DNA of 64,000 nt. It comes from Siphonodentalium dalli. Taxonomy: Eukaryota; Mollusca; Scaphopoda; Gadilida; Siphonodentaliidae. Position numbers and translations under genes: made by a program. The stretch spans positions 144,851,954 to 144,915,953 of the forward strand of contig CP136064.1 of NCBI GenBank assembly GCA_032622095.1, written 5' to 3'. Positions 1 to 11,560 of the stretch are shown piece after piece (the stretch's first letter is position 1; the number at the start of each line of letters is the position of its first letter). Below the pieces are notes generated by a model. The model saw only the letters and a program-made list of their open reading frames with translations, was not told where the DNA came from and made no database searches.

Positions 1-570
1 GCCCGATAAAATCGGGGGGTTCAGCGCACACGAGTCCGATTTTCACTCCGGTCATATGCATGCTATGCCTATAGATGGTCACTGTAGTAAATAGCCAACT
101 GGTGTGGTCAGCCGATCTAGACATTTACTATAGCTAGTCGTGGTGATTTATATTAATATGTATTTCTAAAGACTAATATTTATTAATAATAAACTGAATG
201 AATATATAATATTAATAATAATATATTGAATTTGAGGTCACGGGAAATACTGTGAATACTGCCAATAGCCGTAAATTGGCGTAAACTACCTTTCCACAGT
301 TACCGCCCTCTTGTTGCGATTACTATATACGGGCACCTATTTTCGCCCATAGGTCTACCAGCAGTTGTTACTTGTCAATTTATCAGAATTCTAGACATAA
401 TTTTCGAATAGCGGTCACTGCTAACTATTCCGACATTTTGAATGATGTTTTGGTCATGTGACAAGCAAAACACGCGCGTTGCCATCGTCACGAGCCGGTT
501 TTTCCGGATGAAATCAAACTCAGTTTGATCGGTCCGGTTAAATCGGATCCGACAAAAACCGGCCCAAAGC
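1..570. other. No gene; palindrome-rich DNA
   Basis: I recognise no gene. The first 70 bases and 490-570 contain short inverted words (TCGGATCCGA, GCCGGTTTTT facing AAAAACCGGC, ATCAAACT facing AGTTTGAT) like those of the word-type elements elsewhere in the window. This is probably the remains of such an element. The sequence between is AT-rich and unremarkable. Confidence 0.4.
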
Positions 571-652
571 GTCGGCGCACACGATCCCGGTTGTCCCCGT
601 TTTACCCAGCTGCGGGGTAAACCGGTGACAACCGGGATCGTGTGCGCCGACA
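571..652. repeat. Perfect hairpin, 25-bp arms
   Basis: The arm at 571-595 (beginning GTCGGCGCACACG) is the exact reverse complement of 628-652, with a 32-base loop that itself holds GGGGTAAACCGG/CCGTTTTACCC-type pairing. The stem is GC-rich in AT-rich surroundings and ends three bases before the terminus of the element at 658. It may be the end of an older foldback element into which the next element inserted. An open frame across the stem on the minus strand is only a by-product of base composition. Confidence 0.75.
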
Positions 653-657
653 CTTAG

Positions 658-975
658 GTGTCATCTCCAAACTCCAATCGGTACCGATTGCCATTTACCG
701 ATTGTATTCAAGCCTTTTGAATCGGAAAATAATCGGTAAAGTCTGACAGCGTTTCAATCAATCGGTACCGATTTTACCGATCAATATCCATGAGTGAACG
801 CATTACGTCGCAGTCGGTAAGTCAATCGGTGAAATCAGTACCGATTGATTGAAACTTGTAACGTTCGATTTGTTGTTGTACATGTATGAAAAAGTTAACG
901 CCGTAGTTGCAAAAACACTCGGTGAAATCGGTACCGATTGAGACGTTTTTTGTTCGATTTTTTTTATAGGCCAAC
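658..975 (+). mobile_element. Non-autonomous element, word ATCGGTACCGAT
   Basis: After a TTA at 655-657 the terminus reads GGTGTCATCTCCAAAC, a close variant of the GGGGTCATCTCAAAAC terminus at 49485 and, inverted, at 17203. The interior repeats ATCGGTACCGAT and ACCGATTTTACCGAT. No matching right terminus is visible, so the right border is approximate and the copy may be truncated. A three-base TWA flank with a G-rich terminus is typical of PIF/Harbinger elements (family knowledge). No protein is encoded, so that assignment is inference. Confidence 0.55.
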
Positions 976-1470
976 ATAGGGCCAACATAGGGCCCAGATG
1001 GTCGTGGATTTTCCATCGAAAAAAAATCAGATAGTGGTTTATTTGCATTCTTTTAGGTATTATGTATTATTAGATTAATTGGCAGTAACAATTATTCTCA
1101 TTTCGTTTCCGAATCCGTACTTTACATATGCACATAAATTGATAACTTGTATGATTTTCACTCCACTTTCATCTCATCAAGTTACACTTTAATCATCATT
1201 GATTGTCATATCAATTACCATTTTAGCATAATCTGCATACTCATTCAATTATTACTAAATTGTTTAAGATATTAACGTATTTTATCTGCAATGTATCAGA
1301 ATGTATTGTGATATTTCTTCACTGTTTATCTATTCGTTGCGTGGTTGGCTGAATCCTGTAAATCTCCGCCCATCGCATGTCACTCATGTTTACCCGGCAG
1401 ATTCAAACGTTATCCTGGTGTGTGTCGCGTTTCTATAATATTCATGTATCGACAGATCTAGAGTTCGGTC
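976..1470. other. No feature seen
   Basis: AT-rich sequence without a convincing reading frame, repeat or RNA gene. A short direct repeat (GGCCAACATAG twice near 968-988) lies at its left edge. Confidence 0.4.
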
Positions 1471-2330
1471 CTACTAAACAACGAACACAAACTAACACAA
1501 ACGAACATAAACGAACACAGGTCTAAAAATCGGAATAGAAGGGTGAAATTTGGTTTGTGTGTGCGTGTGGGTCCATTATATGTGTATGTGGTGTTATTTC
1601 CAACTTTGACAGGGGGGGGGGGGGGGGGGGTCGAAAAAAAATTTCAGGCACGTATGGCATTTTTTCCCTTTCGATCATTTTTTGTACCCACCCACCCCCA
1701 CCGCCAAATTTTTTCCGTTTTCGGCAGTTTTTTCCGACCATTTTTTGACACCCACCCCCCCCTTTTAACACTAAAACAGAGATTTGCGGGGGGAAATTCA
1801 CTGTAAACAGCTGTATATGAATTTCTGTGCATACTATTTATCATGGATGTTAACATGGACATGTAAATAGGAATGAGTAATTTTGAGGTCATTCGGCCAA
1901 AAAAACATGGCTGCCAGCGGCCATCTTGGATTTCAAAATTTGCAACAAAATACAACACGATAACTGCCTGCAGTCAGTTTACCAGTTAGAATTACATTAT
2001 TTCTCTCATTCAAACTGATTCAAAGTGGTTTTGAAGCCCAACTCATTGCCAAAACACTAAAAACAAGCAGGAATTATTTTTTTTAGTTGCGGAAAAAAAT
2101 GCTTGTTGGTGGCTTTGACCACCCACCCACCCCGGCATATGTGCCGGAAGAAATTTTTTCACCCCCCCCCTGACTTTGATGACTTATTTTTCGAGTTATA
2201 AGCATTATTTGAATGCAAAGCTACTAAACAACGAACACAAACGAACATGAGATTAGCCGTATTGCAAAGGCGTTAATAAAGGTGTTAATTAACTACCGCC
2301 TTCTCTATGGCTTATATATACTCTGTCTCT
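1471..2330 (+). mobile_element. CGAACA-word element, copy 1 (interrupted)
   Basis: The left end is CTACTAAACAACGAACACAA followed by further ACGAACA units. The same string recurs in the same orientation at 2221, so these are direct, not inverted, arrays. The order of segments matches the minus-strand copy at 5637-5900, including the flank ending in GTTAATTAACTAC near 2290, so homology runs beyond the second array. This copy is split by a G-run-ended insertion (1610-2172), and the other copy shows the uninterrupted site. Superfamily is unknown and there is no coding capacity. Confidence 0.65.
1610..2172. mobile_element. 563-bp insertion with CAGGGG...CCCCTG ends
   Basis: The insertion interrupts the element starting at 1471. 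ACTTTGA is present on both sides (1603-1609 and 2173-2179) and occurs once at the empty site in the copy near 5775. The ends are CAGGGGGG and CCCCCCTG. CAGGG termini with duplications near 8 bp recall hAT elements, but 7 bp is what is seen. Inside, 1842-1935 matches the ~160-bp tandem monomer of 38002-40790, so the insertion has captured or was invaded by that repeat. Long G and C runs and TTTTTTCC tracts fill the rest. Confidence 0.7.
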
Positions 2331-3931
2331 TTGTCACTGAGTTGTTTTGACTTTGTTAATTTGTCTTATTATGACTTCGTTTAACTTTCCTGTCATCACA
2401 CTGCTCTTTCAGTAGAGCTTCAGGTACTAGAATCAAAGTTTGTTTTATATACAATCGAATATTTATATGTTATTTTATCACATTATTACCACTATTTTCC
2501 TATGTAATATTCGGGCGTAATAGACACGTGTAATATCGTCGCGTGCAATGACGTCACGCTGCTCTTTGGGACAAAGTTCTCTGCCTGTTAATTATTGTTG
2601 TTTTCGATAAAATTTAAGCGATTATATGACCATGTGATAAAAAGTATCTCAAACTCGTTCTATTTTATACGTAATTTATCAACCTCGTCCACTAAATTCT
2701 ATTTTGTAAACCTCGGCTCAAATCGAATTTAGTGAACTCGGTTGATAAATTCCGTATAAAATAGAAACTCATGTGAGATCCTCTATGTATATTTGCATAC
2801 TATATGCTAACTTTCTGTCGTTTATTGGTGATCGTCTTGGTTTTTGATGCCTTCACTCTTTCACTTTCACTTTTTTTTGTCCAGGTTTTTTTGCGAGAGC
2901 GGTAGTTTTGGGTATAGTTAATTGTCGTCAGTTGAAGTTTGGAATTTGGAATTGTCACTAACAAAATTAAGAAGTCTTCGCATTAGTCTGTCTCGTTGTT
3001 CGACCGTCATATTTGTTCAAATTTCGTATCTCACTTCCAAAGATGATGCAATGCCTGATATTAAATGTAAAATCCCCTCCACTCGAATGTCACGCAGTTG
3101 TTAGTCACTGTTTCATTTAAATTGTCTGTAAACTCAGTAAAAAAAATTGTTAATTATATTATTAAAGGCACGGGAGGCCATATAAGTTGTCGAAAATATT
3201 CATATTTGTTCCAATCACCGTAAACAGAAAAACACTAAAACGCATACAGTTTCGTTCATCGTGTAAACAGCATGCTATCATAAAGACCTACTATATTTTA
3301 CCTAAGCAAGAGCCTGATTGTGTTACAGAAGACAGCACAGTATACGTGTTACTGGCTAATCACACACAAATGATATAAACGCTCTTTATTAGTTCCATAT
3401 CAGGAATTCAGCAACAAAGAACGCTCTTTATGTTTACCATCATAATATAAACAAACACCAGGAAAGTAACTTTTTATGCTTTTGTTTATACAATGGTCAA
3501 ACATGACAATAACATACTGTTTATGCGATATTTCTTATTTGAATACGGACAAAGTCTGTCTAAGACTGTCTACATTTTCTTTTTGTGTCGGTTTTTGACC
3601 GTTGGAAATATTTTCACAGCATATATACCCGCTGTCAAGGACTCCCACACCTTTAATGCTTTCATAATCGTTATTTGTCCATTTCTGAATTGTTGAAATT
3701 TGTTTTCTAGCATTGAAAACTTTCGTCTTTAGTCTTTCCATAAATGTAAGGTATCGTCTGTTGTCACAAATATTTGTCAATTATGTCTGTCTGTATTTCG
3801 TCATAAATGATTTTGTTTTCTATTGTTTCCATGCCGCTCTCGCTATTGAATACTTTCCCATCTTATTGACTCAAATGTTTTGTTAGCTATGCATTAAAAC
3901 GCCGACCTCTGATGTTTCCCCGTGTTTTATT
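2331..3931. other. No gene recognised
   Basis: AT-rich sequence with one clear foldback repeat (2644-2782, listed separately). A minus-strand frame of 81 codons at 3535-3780 shows no recognisable motif. I see no other supported feature. Confidence 0.4.
2644..2782. repeat. Foldback MITE-like inverted repeat
   Basis: About 50 bases at 2644-2699 pair with 2730-2782. The shared core is TCTATTTTATACG, AATTTATCAAC and CACTAAATTC, with a short central loop. The arms are imperfect, suggesting an old copy. No clear target duplication is visible. Confidence 0.7.
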
Positions 3932-4594
3932 GCCATCAGTGATAAAATTGACAATCATCTTATAGATGGTCAGATTCTCCGAGTAATTAAATCTATTTAT
4001 CATAAAAGTACATATCAACTGAAAACTAGCAATGGTGTGGGCCCGCCGCTACTTTCTACAATTGGAGTCAGACAGGGGTGTTCAATTTCACCTACGTTAT
4101 TCAAAATATACATAGACGGTATATCATCCATCTTCGATACAGAATGCAAACCAGCTTTTATAAATGAAAACCCAATTAATCACCTGTTATTCGCGGACGA
4201 TCTGGTATTGCTATCCACATCCCCCAGAGGCATGCAAAGATGTCTTGATAATTTACAACACTTCGCAGAATCGAACGCACTTCAAATAAATACCGACAAA
4301 ACCAAATCTATCTTATTCACAAATAAACGAACAGTAACAACTCCCACGTTTAACTTGGCTCATGATATAATTTCACCCGTGGATCATTACTCATACCTAG
4401 GTATCGTATTTCACAAGAAAGGCAAATTTGCTATGGCACAAGCGGAAATGATTAATAAAGCATGTAGAGCAATGCATAGCCTCAAGCGATCACTTCAAAG
4501 CAAACATGCGCCATCACCACCGATTCTCGTTAAACTTTTCGATCAGTTAATAAAGCCTATTCTATTTATATGGCTCGGAACTGTGGATAAATGA
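3932..4594 (+). pseudogene. LINE A reverse transcriptase, N-terminal part missing
   Basis: The frame is open from about 3932, upstream of any ATG. It reads through a palm segment with GVRQGCSISPTLF, then the catalytic FADD box in HLLFADDLVLLS, then the thumb region (NTDKTKSILF). Fingers and endonuclease are absent because the copy is 5'-truncated. A one-base frameshift near 4565 breaks the frame just after PIL; the correct frame continues directly (YGSELW) into the downstream segment. The element is therefore dead, although the active-site aspartates that remain are intact. Confidence 0.85.
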
Positions 4595-5420
4595 ACATCA
4601 TATATTCAATAGAAAAGATTTGGACGGAGAGAAGCTGCACGTTGAATATTGTAAAATGGCTCTTGGAATAGGCAACAAAGCGTCAAATTACGCAGCGATG
4701 GCGGAGCTGGGCAGATATCCTATTACAATAGATGCCACCATCAAATTCTTCGCATTCAATGTCAAATTACAACGGCACGAGCGTCACACGTTACTTAATG
4801 ATGCGTACACCGATAATAAACTTATCAAAGGGAACGTACAATTAGATGACATAATACGGAAGAAATGCCCAAAAGATGCGAAGATTCGGCCCGCGGCGAT
4901 AAACTTATGTAGCCAACTGAAAGAGGCATACCGATCGGAATTCACCAAAGTGCTTACGGCAACTACCGCAATCAGAGGAGATGGTGGTAATAAATTGAGA
5001 ACCTATGCGCTTGTCAAACATGGATATTATATAGAACCCTATCTCAAATATACAATCAACAATGAGGCAAGAAGTATGTTTACACGTTTGCGAATCAGTA
5101 ATCATAACCTTGCTATTGAAAAACTAAGACATATCTATCCTGTTAAATCCGAAGCAGCTAGAATATGCTTATTTTGCAAAGAAGGAAAGTCTATAGAAAA
5201 TGAGATTCACTTTATTACCGAATGTAACGCATATAAGTCCATAAGAAATGATCTCTACTCACAGTTAGAATTATATAAGCCGGGATTTTTACAATGGAAA
5301 GAAACTGACAAATTTATATTTATTATGAGTAACAATGACCCGAATGTCTGTTCGTTAATATGCCGTAAGATTAACTTATGTTTTAAACAAAGATCAATGT
5401 TATCAGCCATGAATACATAA
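4566..5420 (+). pseudogene. LINE A ORF2 C-terminal region
   Basis: This continues the reverse transcriptase polypeptide in the next frame after the shift near 4565, with about 280 codons open to a stop at 5418-5420. It contains the AELGRYP motif usual after the thumb in many LINEs and a CX2CX10HX4C knuckle (CLFCKEGK...HFITEC) near its end, which in LINE proteins is thought to bind nucleic acid. Apart from the upstream frameshift it is open, so the copy is not very old. Confidence 0.8.
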
Positions 5421-5595
5421 AGGCTCACACCCGCGAAATCACCCGATCTGCTACCAAGGGTGTCATATCATAACATATTGTTGTATCTATCTTGTGTATA
5501 TGTATTTTTGTGTTCTCTTATTTCATGTTTCAATGTCATTATGTACATGTATTTCTGCAACCTGTCCACATTTGGATGTCTATATATATTGCAAT

Positions 5596-5621
5596 AAAGT
5601 TATCTTATCTTATCTTATCTT
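5596..5621 (+). repeat. (TTATC)n tail of LINE A
   Basis: Four to five TTATC units follow ATAAAG at the 3' end of the LINE. Short tandem 3' tails are used by several LINE clades in place of poly-A. Confidence 0.75.
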
Positions 5622-5636
5622 GCAGTAAAAACAAGG

Positions 5637-5900
5637 AGACAGAGTAAGCCGTAGTTAATTAACACCTGCATGGTAGCCTCTGCGCTGCCGCTAATCTTAT
5701 GTTCGTTTGTGTTCGTTGTTTAGTAGTTTTGTATTAAAATAATGCTAATAACTAAAAAAATAAGTCATCAAAGTTGGAAATAACACCACATACACATAGA
5801 ATGGACCCACGCGCACCCACAAACCAAATTTCACCCTTCTACTCCGCTTTTTGGACCTGTGTTCGTTTATGTTCGTTTGTGTTCGTTGTTTAGTAGGACC
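5637..5900 (-). mobile_element. CGAACA-word element, copy 2
   Basis: On the minus strand this reads in the same order as the copy at 1471: a CTACTAAACAACGAACACAA array, GGTCC, a spacer containing TTCCAACTTTGATGAC, a second CTACTAAAC array, then TAAGATTAG and GTTAATTAACTAC. It lacks the G-run insertion, so it gives the empty site for 1610-2172. Both arrays face the same way. No coding capacity is seen. Confidence 0.65.
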
Positions 5901-6346
5901 CCTAATGTTAATCTCCCTTAATCGCATATATGAATCCAAGTTGCCATTCTATTCCCATGCGAATGGGTCTCCAGACAGGCTGGGTGGGTTTTTAATTTGG
6001 TTTATAGCTAGATGATCGCGATCTCTCGTCGAGGTTGGGGGGGGGGGGGGGCAAAGGTAGTCTATGCATCCATGCTACCGGGCCAGACTGGAGTAGACTT
6101 TTTTTTACGAGATCACTATTGTTACCCATTATATATGGGGTGCTCCTCATGCAAAGGAGGGACTACAAGAACAGAACACTATCAGAACAGAATGTACACA
6201 TAACGTTTGCGGGATCTTGTAATACTGACACTCGAAAGCATGTGTTTGTCAAAACGTAAACAGATTCGTGGTACCTGGCACGCGCACTGAGTAGGTATCC
6301 GTTTTCGGAGAACCCCGTCATTTTCTTAAAAAATGTTCCGGTGACT
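5901..6346. other. No gene; short G run
   Basis: The stretch holds a 13-base G run near 6037 and nothing else I can support. Two overlapping open frames here come from low-complexity sequence. Confidence 0.4.
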
Positions 6347-6357
6347 CGCTTAAATTG

Positions 6358-7244
6358 GGTGCGTCGAAATACCAAGCAGTACCAAGCAGAACCAAGCAGA
6401 ACCAAGCTGAAGAAAACTAAGGCGGAAAATGACACTTAAAGCGTGTTTTGTGGTGTATAATGAAGAAATAAACCATAATAATGCAACATGACGTGGTTTT
6501 ATTTGACTTGTGATGACACAGCGAGCGTAAAACCAGAAAACAGTGCGGCGATCGCGAAAAACTTCAGCTTGGTATTTCGTCGTTTACAGGTACTGCTTGG
6601 TTTATCAGCGATAGTAGATAGGTGATAATTGAATTACTTGGTTCGCGAAAAGACTAATAATTTCTATCACGACCAGTATAATATCGACTTGTTTAAACTG
6701 CGAATCTCATGACATTCCTCGGCACATACACCACATGGATAAAGTATTGACTTTGAAGGCATGTTGTAATTTACTCAGATCAATGATCAGAATGGCGAAA
6801 TAGAAAATATGAGACCTCTATATGGGCATGGATATGACACCATCAACTCATTTAATCATCACTTATATATTGTTTATTCAACCATTTTGGTAAGCCAGAG
6901 TAAGCCGCGATCGCACATCGATAATTAATCAGCAACAATTAAAGGCTCTACCGCGCAGTGCCATATGTTCCCGAAAATTAATTATCACCTATCGCTGATA
7001 AACCAAGCAGTACCTGTAAATGACGAAATACCAAGCTGAAGGTTTTCGCGATCGCCGCACTGTTTTCTAGTTTTACGCTCGCTGTGTCATCAAAAGTCAA
7101 ATAAAACCACGTCATGTTGCATTATTATGGTTTATTTCTTCATTATACACCACAAAACATGCTTTAAGTGTCATTTTCCGTCTTGGTTTTCTTTAGCTTG
7201 GTTCTGCTTGGTTCTGCTTGGTTCTGCTTGGTATTTCGACGTTC
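6358..7244. mobile_element. Mutator-like foldback element, word CCAAGCAG
   Basis: CGCTTAAATTG lies on both sides (6347-6357 and 7245-7255), an 11-bp target duplication. The inverted arms are about 275 bp (6358-6632 against 6974-7244). They begin near CGTCGAAATACC and carry repeated ACCAAGCAG units at the outer edge and again near the inner edge. Long TIRs with 8-11-bp duplications are the signature of Mutator-like elements (family knowledge). The 340-bp centre encodes nothing recognisable, so this is a non-autonomous copy. Arm divergence is low, mainly substitutions. Confidence 0.8.
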
Positions 7245-7505
7245 CGCTTAAATTGACCATTTTATTCTTTTGAATCACTTATTATGTTTTAGTTTGGGTA
7301 TAAGGATATCTTTTCTCTATTTGATTTCTTTACAAATCACCAGTGCATGGATCTATTTTGTATCCCAACTAAAACGTGAGTGAGTTGGCTCTACAACAAT
7401 TAGTTAAAACAACAGCTGTCGATCAAACTTAAAATAGGCGTGTCTTTGTCGCACGAAAAATACCTAATACGTAATTAGCTTATATAAATACTTCCACGGT
7501 ACGTA

Positions 7506-9316
7506 TAAAAGCCGAACACAACCGAACATAACCGAACACAAGTCCAAATAATGGGAAATATAACGAATAAAGTTCATAGGCATGTGTATTCATGTTCACA
7601 CTATTACTATACGAAGTTTGGTGGAGTTCGGGCCAATAATAATTGTTTTATTCGATACTTTGTAAAACGCGTTTTGTGTTCGGCATAGAAAAGCCGAACA
7701 CAAGTTATAATTTTGTCGTGGATTAGTCTAACGGCTGTCTATAGCTAGGTGATAATTAATATCTGACATGGTCACTAATCCGAAAGGCTTTAATTGTTGT
7801 TGCATGATGGCGGTATCTCACCTATTGTAGTTCAGTGTTTTGACAAATAGTTTCAGTGTTTATTGGCGCCTACTATTATAGAAACATGCTTTTGATAGGC
7901 CCCGTCGTGAAAGACAACAATTGTAAAAACGTTGAGTGACAAATAAGTTTTCCCGCTAGTACACATACCTTATGCACTCGTCACATGAAGCAAAACTTGG
8001 TGTAAACAATATTTATACACAATACAAAACAAGATGAATATTTTACAAAAATGCTAATGGGTGATTATGGGTGATTGGAAAGGGATGAGACAACAAGCCT
8101 GTTGTGGCTTTTTTGTAAGTCCTCTCCCAAAACTTGACGAGAAACATGAGTAAGACTGAGAGTCAAGAAAAGGTGAGCGAATAAGTTGGTAAATGTTTTA
8201 ACAGTGAGAAAGGTCTCCTGGTATACAATAGACAAATGCTTAATTTACGAAGAGGTCGCAAACATGCAGACATGTCATAACCAATAATTACAAAAATAAA
8301 TATTTATATAACTTCATGGAAAGGCTACAACTCAAAGTGTTTAACGTTTGACGATACCGAAAAACGGGGCTATTGCCAAGAAGCCATGTCAGACTAAAAG
8401 AGTAAAGACATGCAAAACTAGATCAATCAACCCCAGCAAACGTCAAAAAGTATCTTGAGCGCAAAATAAATAATCTTCATTCCTTTCATATCACATTCCT
8501 GTCATATCAGACACATTTTTGAAAATAAAATAAGATCTTAAATTCATGCATATCAGACTTTTAAAAAGATACAATACGAAACGCTCTTTATTCGTATTCA
8601 ACATATTTACTACTTCTTAGAAGTCCGGGGCGTGCTGATATGTTCGCATTTGTCCAGTATGATCCATCTAAACTACCATATTGTACGAATGTACTTGTAA
8701 TAATAACGGGGTGGGGATAAAACATTTTAGTGAGAATGCAGACGAAAATGGACAACAATACGTTTTTCTCGCGAATAAAGCCTGCCAAATCCCATCTGGC
8801 AGATATTACTTATCACCTATCAGCGGATAAACTAATCCACGAGACAGAAGTTTGTGTTCGGCTTTTCTATGCCGAACACAAACGCGTTATACAAAACATC
8901 TAACAAAACACTCATTATTGAAGCAAACTCCACCAAACTTCGTATATATAGTAATAGGTTGAACGTGAATACATATGTCTGAATTTACAAGGTGGTCGTA
9001 TATTTAGTAGACTCTAACTCTATATAGAGTTATATATCTCAAACGCCAGCTAACGCCACATCTATGTGTTAATTAATTACCGGTGACTGCATGAGTGTCG
9101 AACATAAGCTAGCTAGCTTGTGTTCGGCTTTTCTATGCCGAACACTAAACGCGTCTTACAAAATATCGAATAAAACACTTATTATTGGCCCAAACTCCAC
9201 CAAACTTCGTATATTAATAGTGTGAACATGAATACACATGCCTATGAACTTTATTCATGAACTTTCCCATTATTTGTACTTGTGTTCGGTTATGTTCGGT
9301 TGTGTTCGGTTGTGTT
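7506..9316. mobile_element. CCGAACA-word inverted-repeat element
   Basis: The left end ATAAAAGCCGAACACAACCG is matched inverted at 9298-9316. CCGAACA units are arrayed at both ends. A hairpin of the form TTGTGTTCGGC...GCCGAACACAA occurs three times (7689-7712, 8863-8881, 9118-9150), and the right side contains the arm twice (8797-9005 and 9118-9316), so it has an internal duplication. The target duplication is unclear, possibly TA. The inner edge (GGTGATAATTAAT) resembles the inner edge of the preceding Mutator-like element, suggesting kinship. No open frame of note. Confidence 0.65.
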
Positions 9317-11412
9317 CGGCTTTTATGAGCTCCCCATTATCAGGCTATGATTGATTGAAACGGCACATTTGGCATAGCATTGTGACTGTCATTCCATGAT
9401 GATTTATACCAATTACATCACAAATACCAGTCTAAAGATTTGACAATGAATGAATGGTCGTTCGTGGTACCGGTATTAACTTGATAATATATACATAAAA
9501 ACATGTGTTGCTATAGACCAATAGACTACGGCGATACCGAAGTAGGCCTACTCAGGCGCTGCGATCATTAGCGACGTTATTTTGAAACGTACGTTCTGAT
9601 CCACTGTGTAGGAACTGTTACATCGGAAATCGTTCTATCGCCGGTAGTGTGATGGTTGTTGCCTGATTTGTTACGGTTCCTGATGATTGAAAATAATCAT
9701 TTTTGTGACAAAATCACGCATAATTATAGATATCTTGAATATATTAAACTTTCCTGACCGAACAGAGGCTGCAGAAGTGCCGTGTTATCGAAACCTGAAC
9801 TCTAGACCACAATTAACTCGGTATTAGCGAGTTAATGCGTAAATATCAACATGTTACCACTGAAAATCAAGCCACGTGGACGCAATTTCTTTGTTTTTCG
9901 TGGCGTATAAAATATGAAACGCATTCTGAAGACAAACACTGACTATAAAGTGTACCCGTGTTATTCTTTTGTAAAATAGCTGAGAAAGTATCCCGATAGG
10001 GGTTGATAATTGGGAGCTGTGACCTCGTAATCAACACGGGTGCGTGTTACGGTTTTATTTCAAACCGATCATGGCTGTGACGGTTCTGTCCATGAGATTT
10101 ATTCGAACGATTTCTGCACTTGGGTCCGAAAATCGTCTTGTGTATCTGACATATTAAACCAGATAATGACTGTAGTTTATGTAATTTGCATAATAGAACA
10201 GGTATATTAAGAAATAACACAATAAATACCTAATACGGGAGATTAAGTGACATTAATAGGCAGAAATAAAATATTGAAAGTCCCGATGAGTAAAGTATCA
10301 TAATCATGCCCGCCTATATAAATGACCAATGGTAATATAAATCTACCCTCAGGAGAATATGATATGTTATATTCATATTTCCTCCTCTGAAGTCCGCCTG
10401 GGGACATTTACACATGTTTGTCGCCCAGACATGAATATAACTTATGAAATCACATTCAACTGAATCACTTATAGGTTATGACGTGATTGGGGTGGTGGGG
10501 GGGGGGGGGGGCTTGGGGGGGGGGGTGCTTAATTGGTGTCTATCCCCAACTTTGGTCAAAATGTTCAACAGTTACAAATTTCTTATCTTACAATAGATTG
10601 GTTTGAAATTTAACACCAACAATATGTTGAAATTGTTCTCTTAATTTGATTTGACAACAATTTAATAGTGGGGATTTTGTCGTTTTTAGACTAAAATTTG
10701 CATACTTTCCTACACTTTATAAACATGTAATCAACCATATTTGACATATACAAATGGACACCTCTTCTTTAGACTTGATCCAAAACTCATGATGGGTGGA
10801 CATGAAGTAGGGAGCAGGTGTGATCTAGTTTTCTATATCATATTTACCCCCCCCCCCAATTGGCAAGAAACTGGTTTAATGGACAAATAATCTAATTCCA
10901 TTTAATTAGTATGCTTTGTATTAAATAATGTATGCTCTTTTGCAAAATAAATCATCTCTCTCTCCATCTGTTGGGAACATTTCCAACACTTGGGAATCTT
11001 GAAGCCAGTCTATATGTTTTTTGCAATTTTCAGGTTCAGATATCCACATTTTCTCACTGGGCCCATGTATCCTGAGTGTCTCCCCCGGTTTGCATGGTGG
11101 CCAATCAAAGGCTACTGACCAATTCACTTCAGAATGGTATACAATCTAGAGCTATAATGTGTCATGCAGTTGGGGAAAACCAAAGCCCAGGCCTTGTGCA
11201 TGAGTTTGGTCTGTTTCAAGGGGATGGTGCGGTTGGAAATTCCAAGGTGGACGCCCCAACATTGGATACCCTCCAGCCCAAGTCCCTGCTCACTTGACAC
11301 GTTAGTAGCGAGGAATAATAATGTGCCTTGTAATAGCCAGGTTCAGACACCCATAACACTAATTTTTAATGATTCATTTGTAAAAAAGGGTTAACTAATA
11401 ATTCAAACAATC
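9317..11412. other. No gene; G-run and a small dispersed repeat
   Basis: Bases 9595-9740 match 16870-16985 in inverted orientation and contain words like GAACC and ATCACAA. A G-rich tract spans 10490-10527 and a C run lies near 10849. A 68-codon minus-strand frame at 10921-11127 has no recognisable motif. Otherwise I see nothing. Confidence 0.4.
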
Positions 11413-11560
11413 TGTTACTGCATGTTGAATTTAATAGCTGAGCATTCCTACAAATGAATCAATAGGATTCAAGTCGCTGCTCTTTATAGCACATTTAGTC
11501 ATCAAAGAATTAACATCCATATAATAATATTTGTAACTGCATGATTCTTTTCTCTTTTTT
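11413..11560 (+). repeat. Direct flank duplication, left copy
   Basis: About 148 bp beginning TGTTACTGCATGTTGAA recur at 12947-13092 in the same orientation with scattered substitutions. The TIR element 11561-12942 lies exactly between the copies. This is far longer than a target duplication, so it implies a segmental duplication or recombination between two insertions. Confidence 0.75.

Larger units (their letters stand above)
3932..5621 (+). mobile_element. 5'-truncated non-LTR retrotransposon (LINE A)
   Basis: Coding sequence starts abruptly inside the reverse transcriptase domain, as expected from incomplete target-primed reverse transcription. It continues to a C-terminal CCHC knuckle, a short 3' UTR, an AATAAA signal at about 5592 and a (TTATC)n tail in place of poly-A. 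The clade is uncertain: a CCHC knuckle and microsatellite tail fit several APE-type clades. The element abuts the CGAACA-word element at 5637. Confidence 0.85.

Noticed and set aside
1523-1806. Proline/glycine-rich frames on both strands
   Set aside because: They translate G and C runs of the insertion at 1610; no coding signal.
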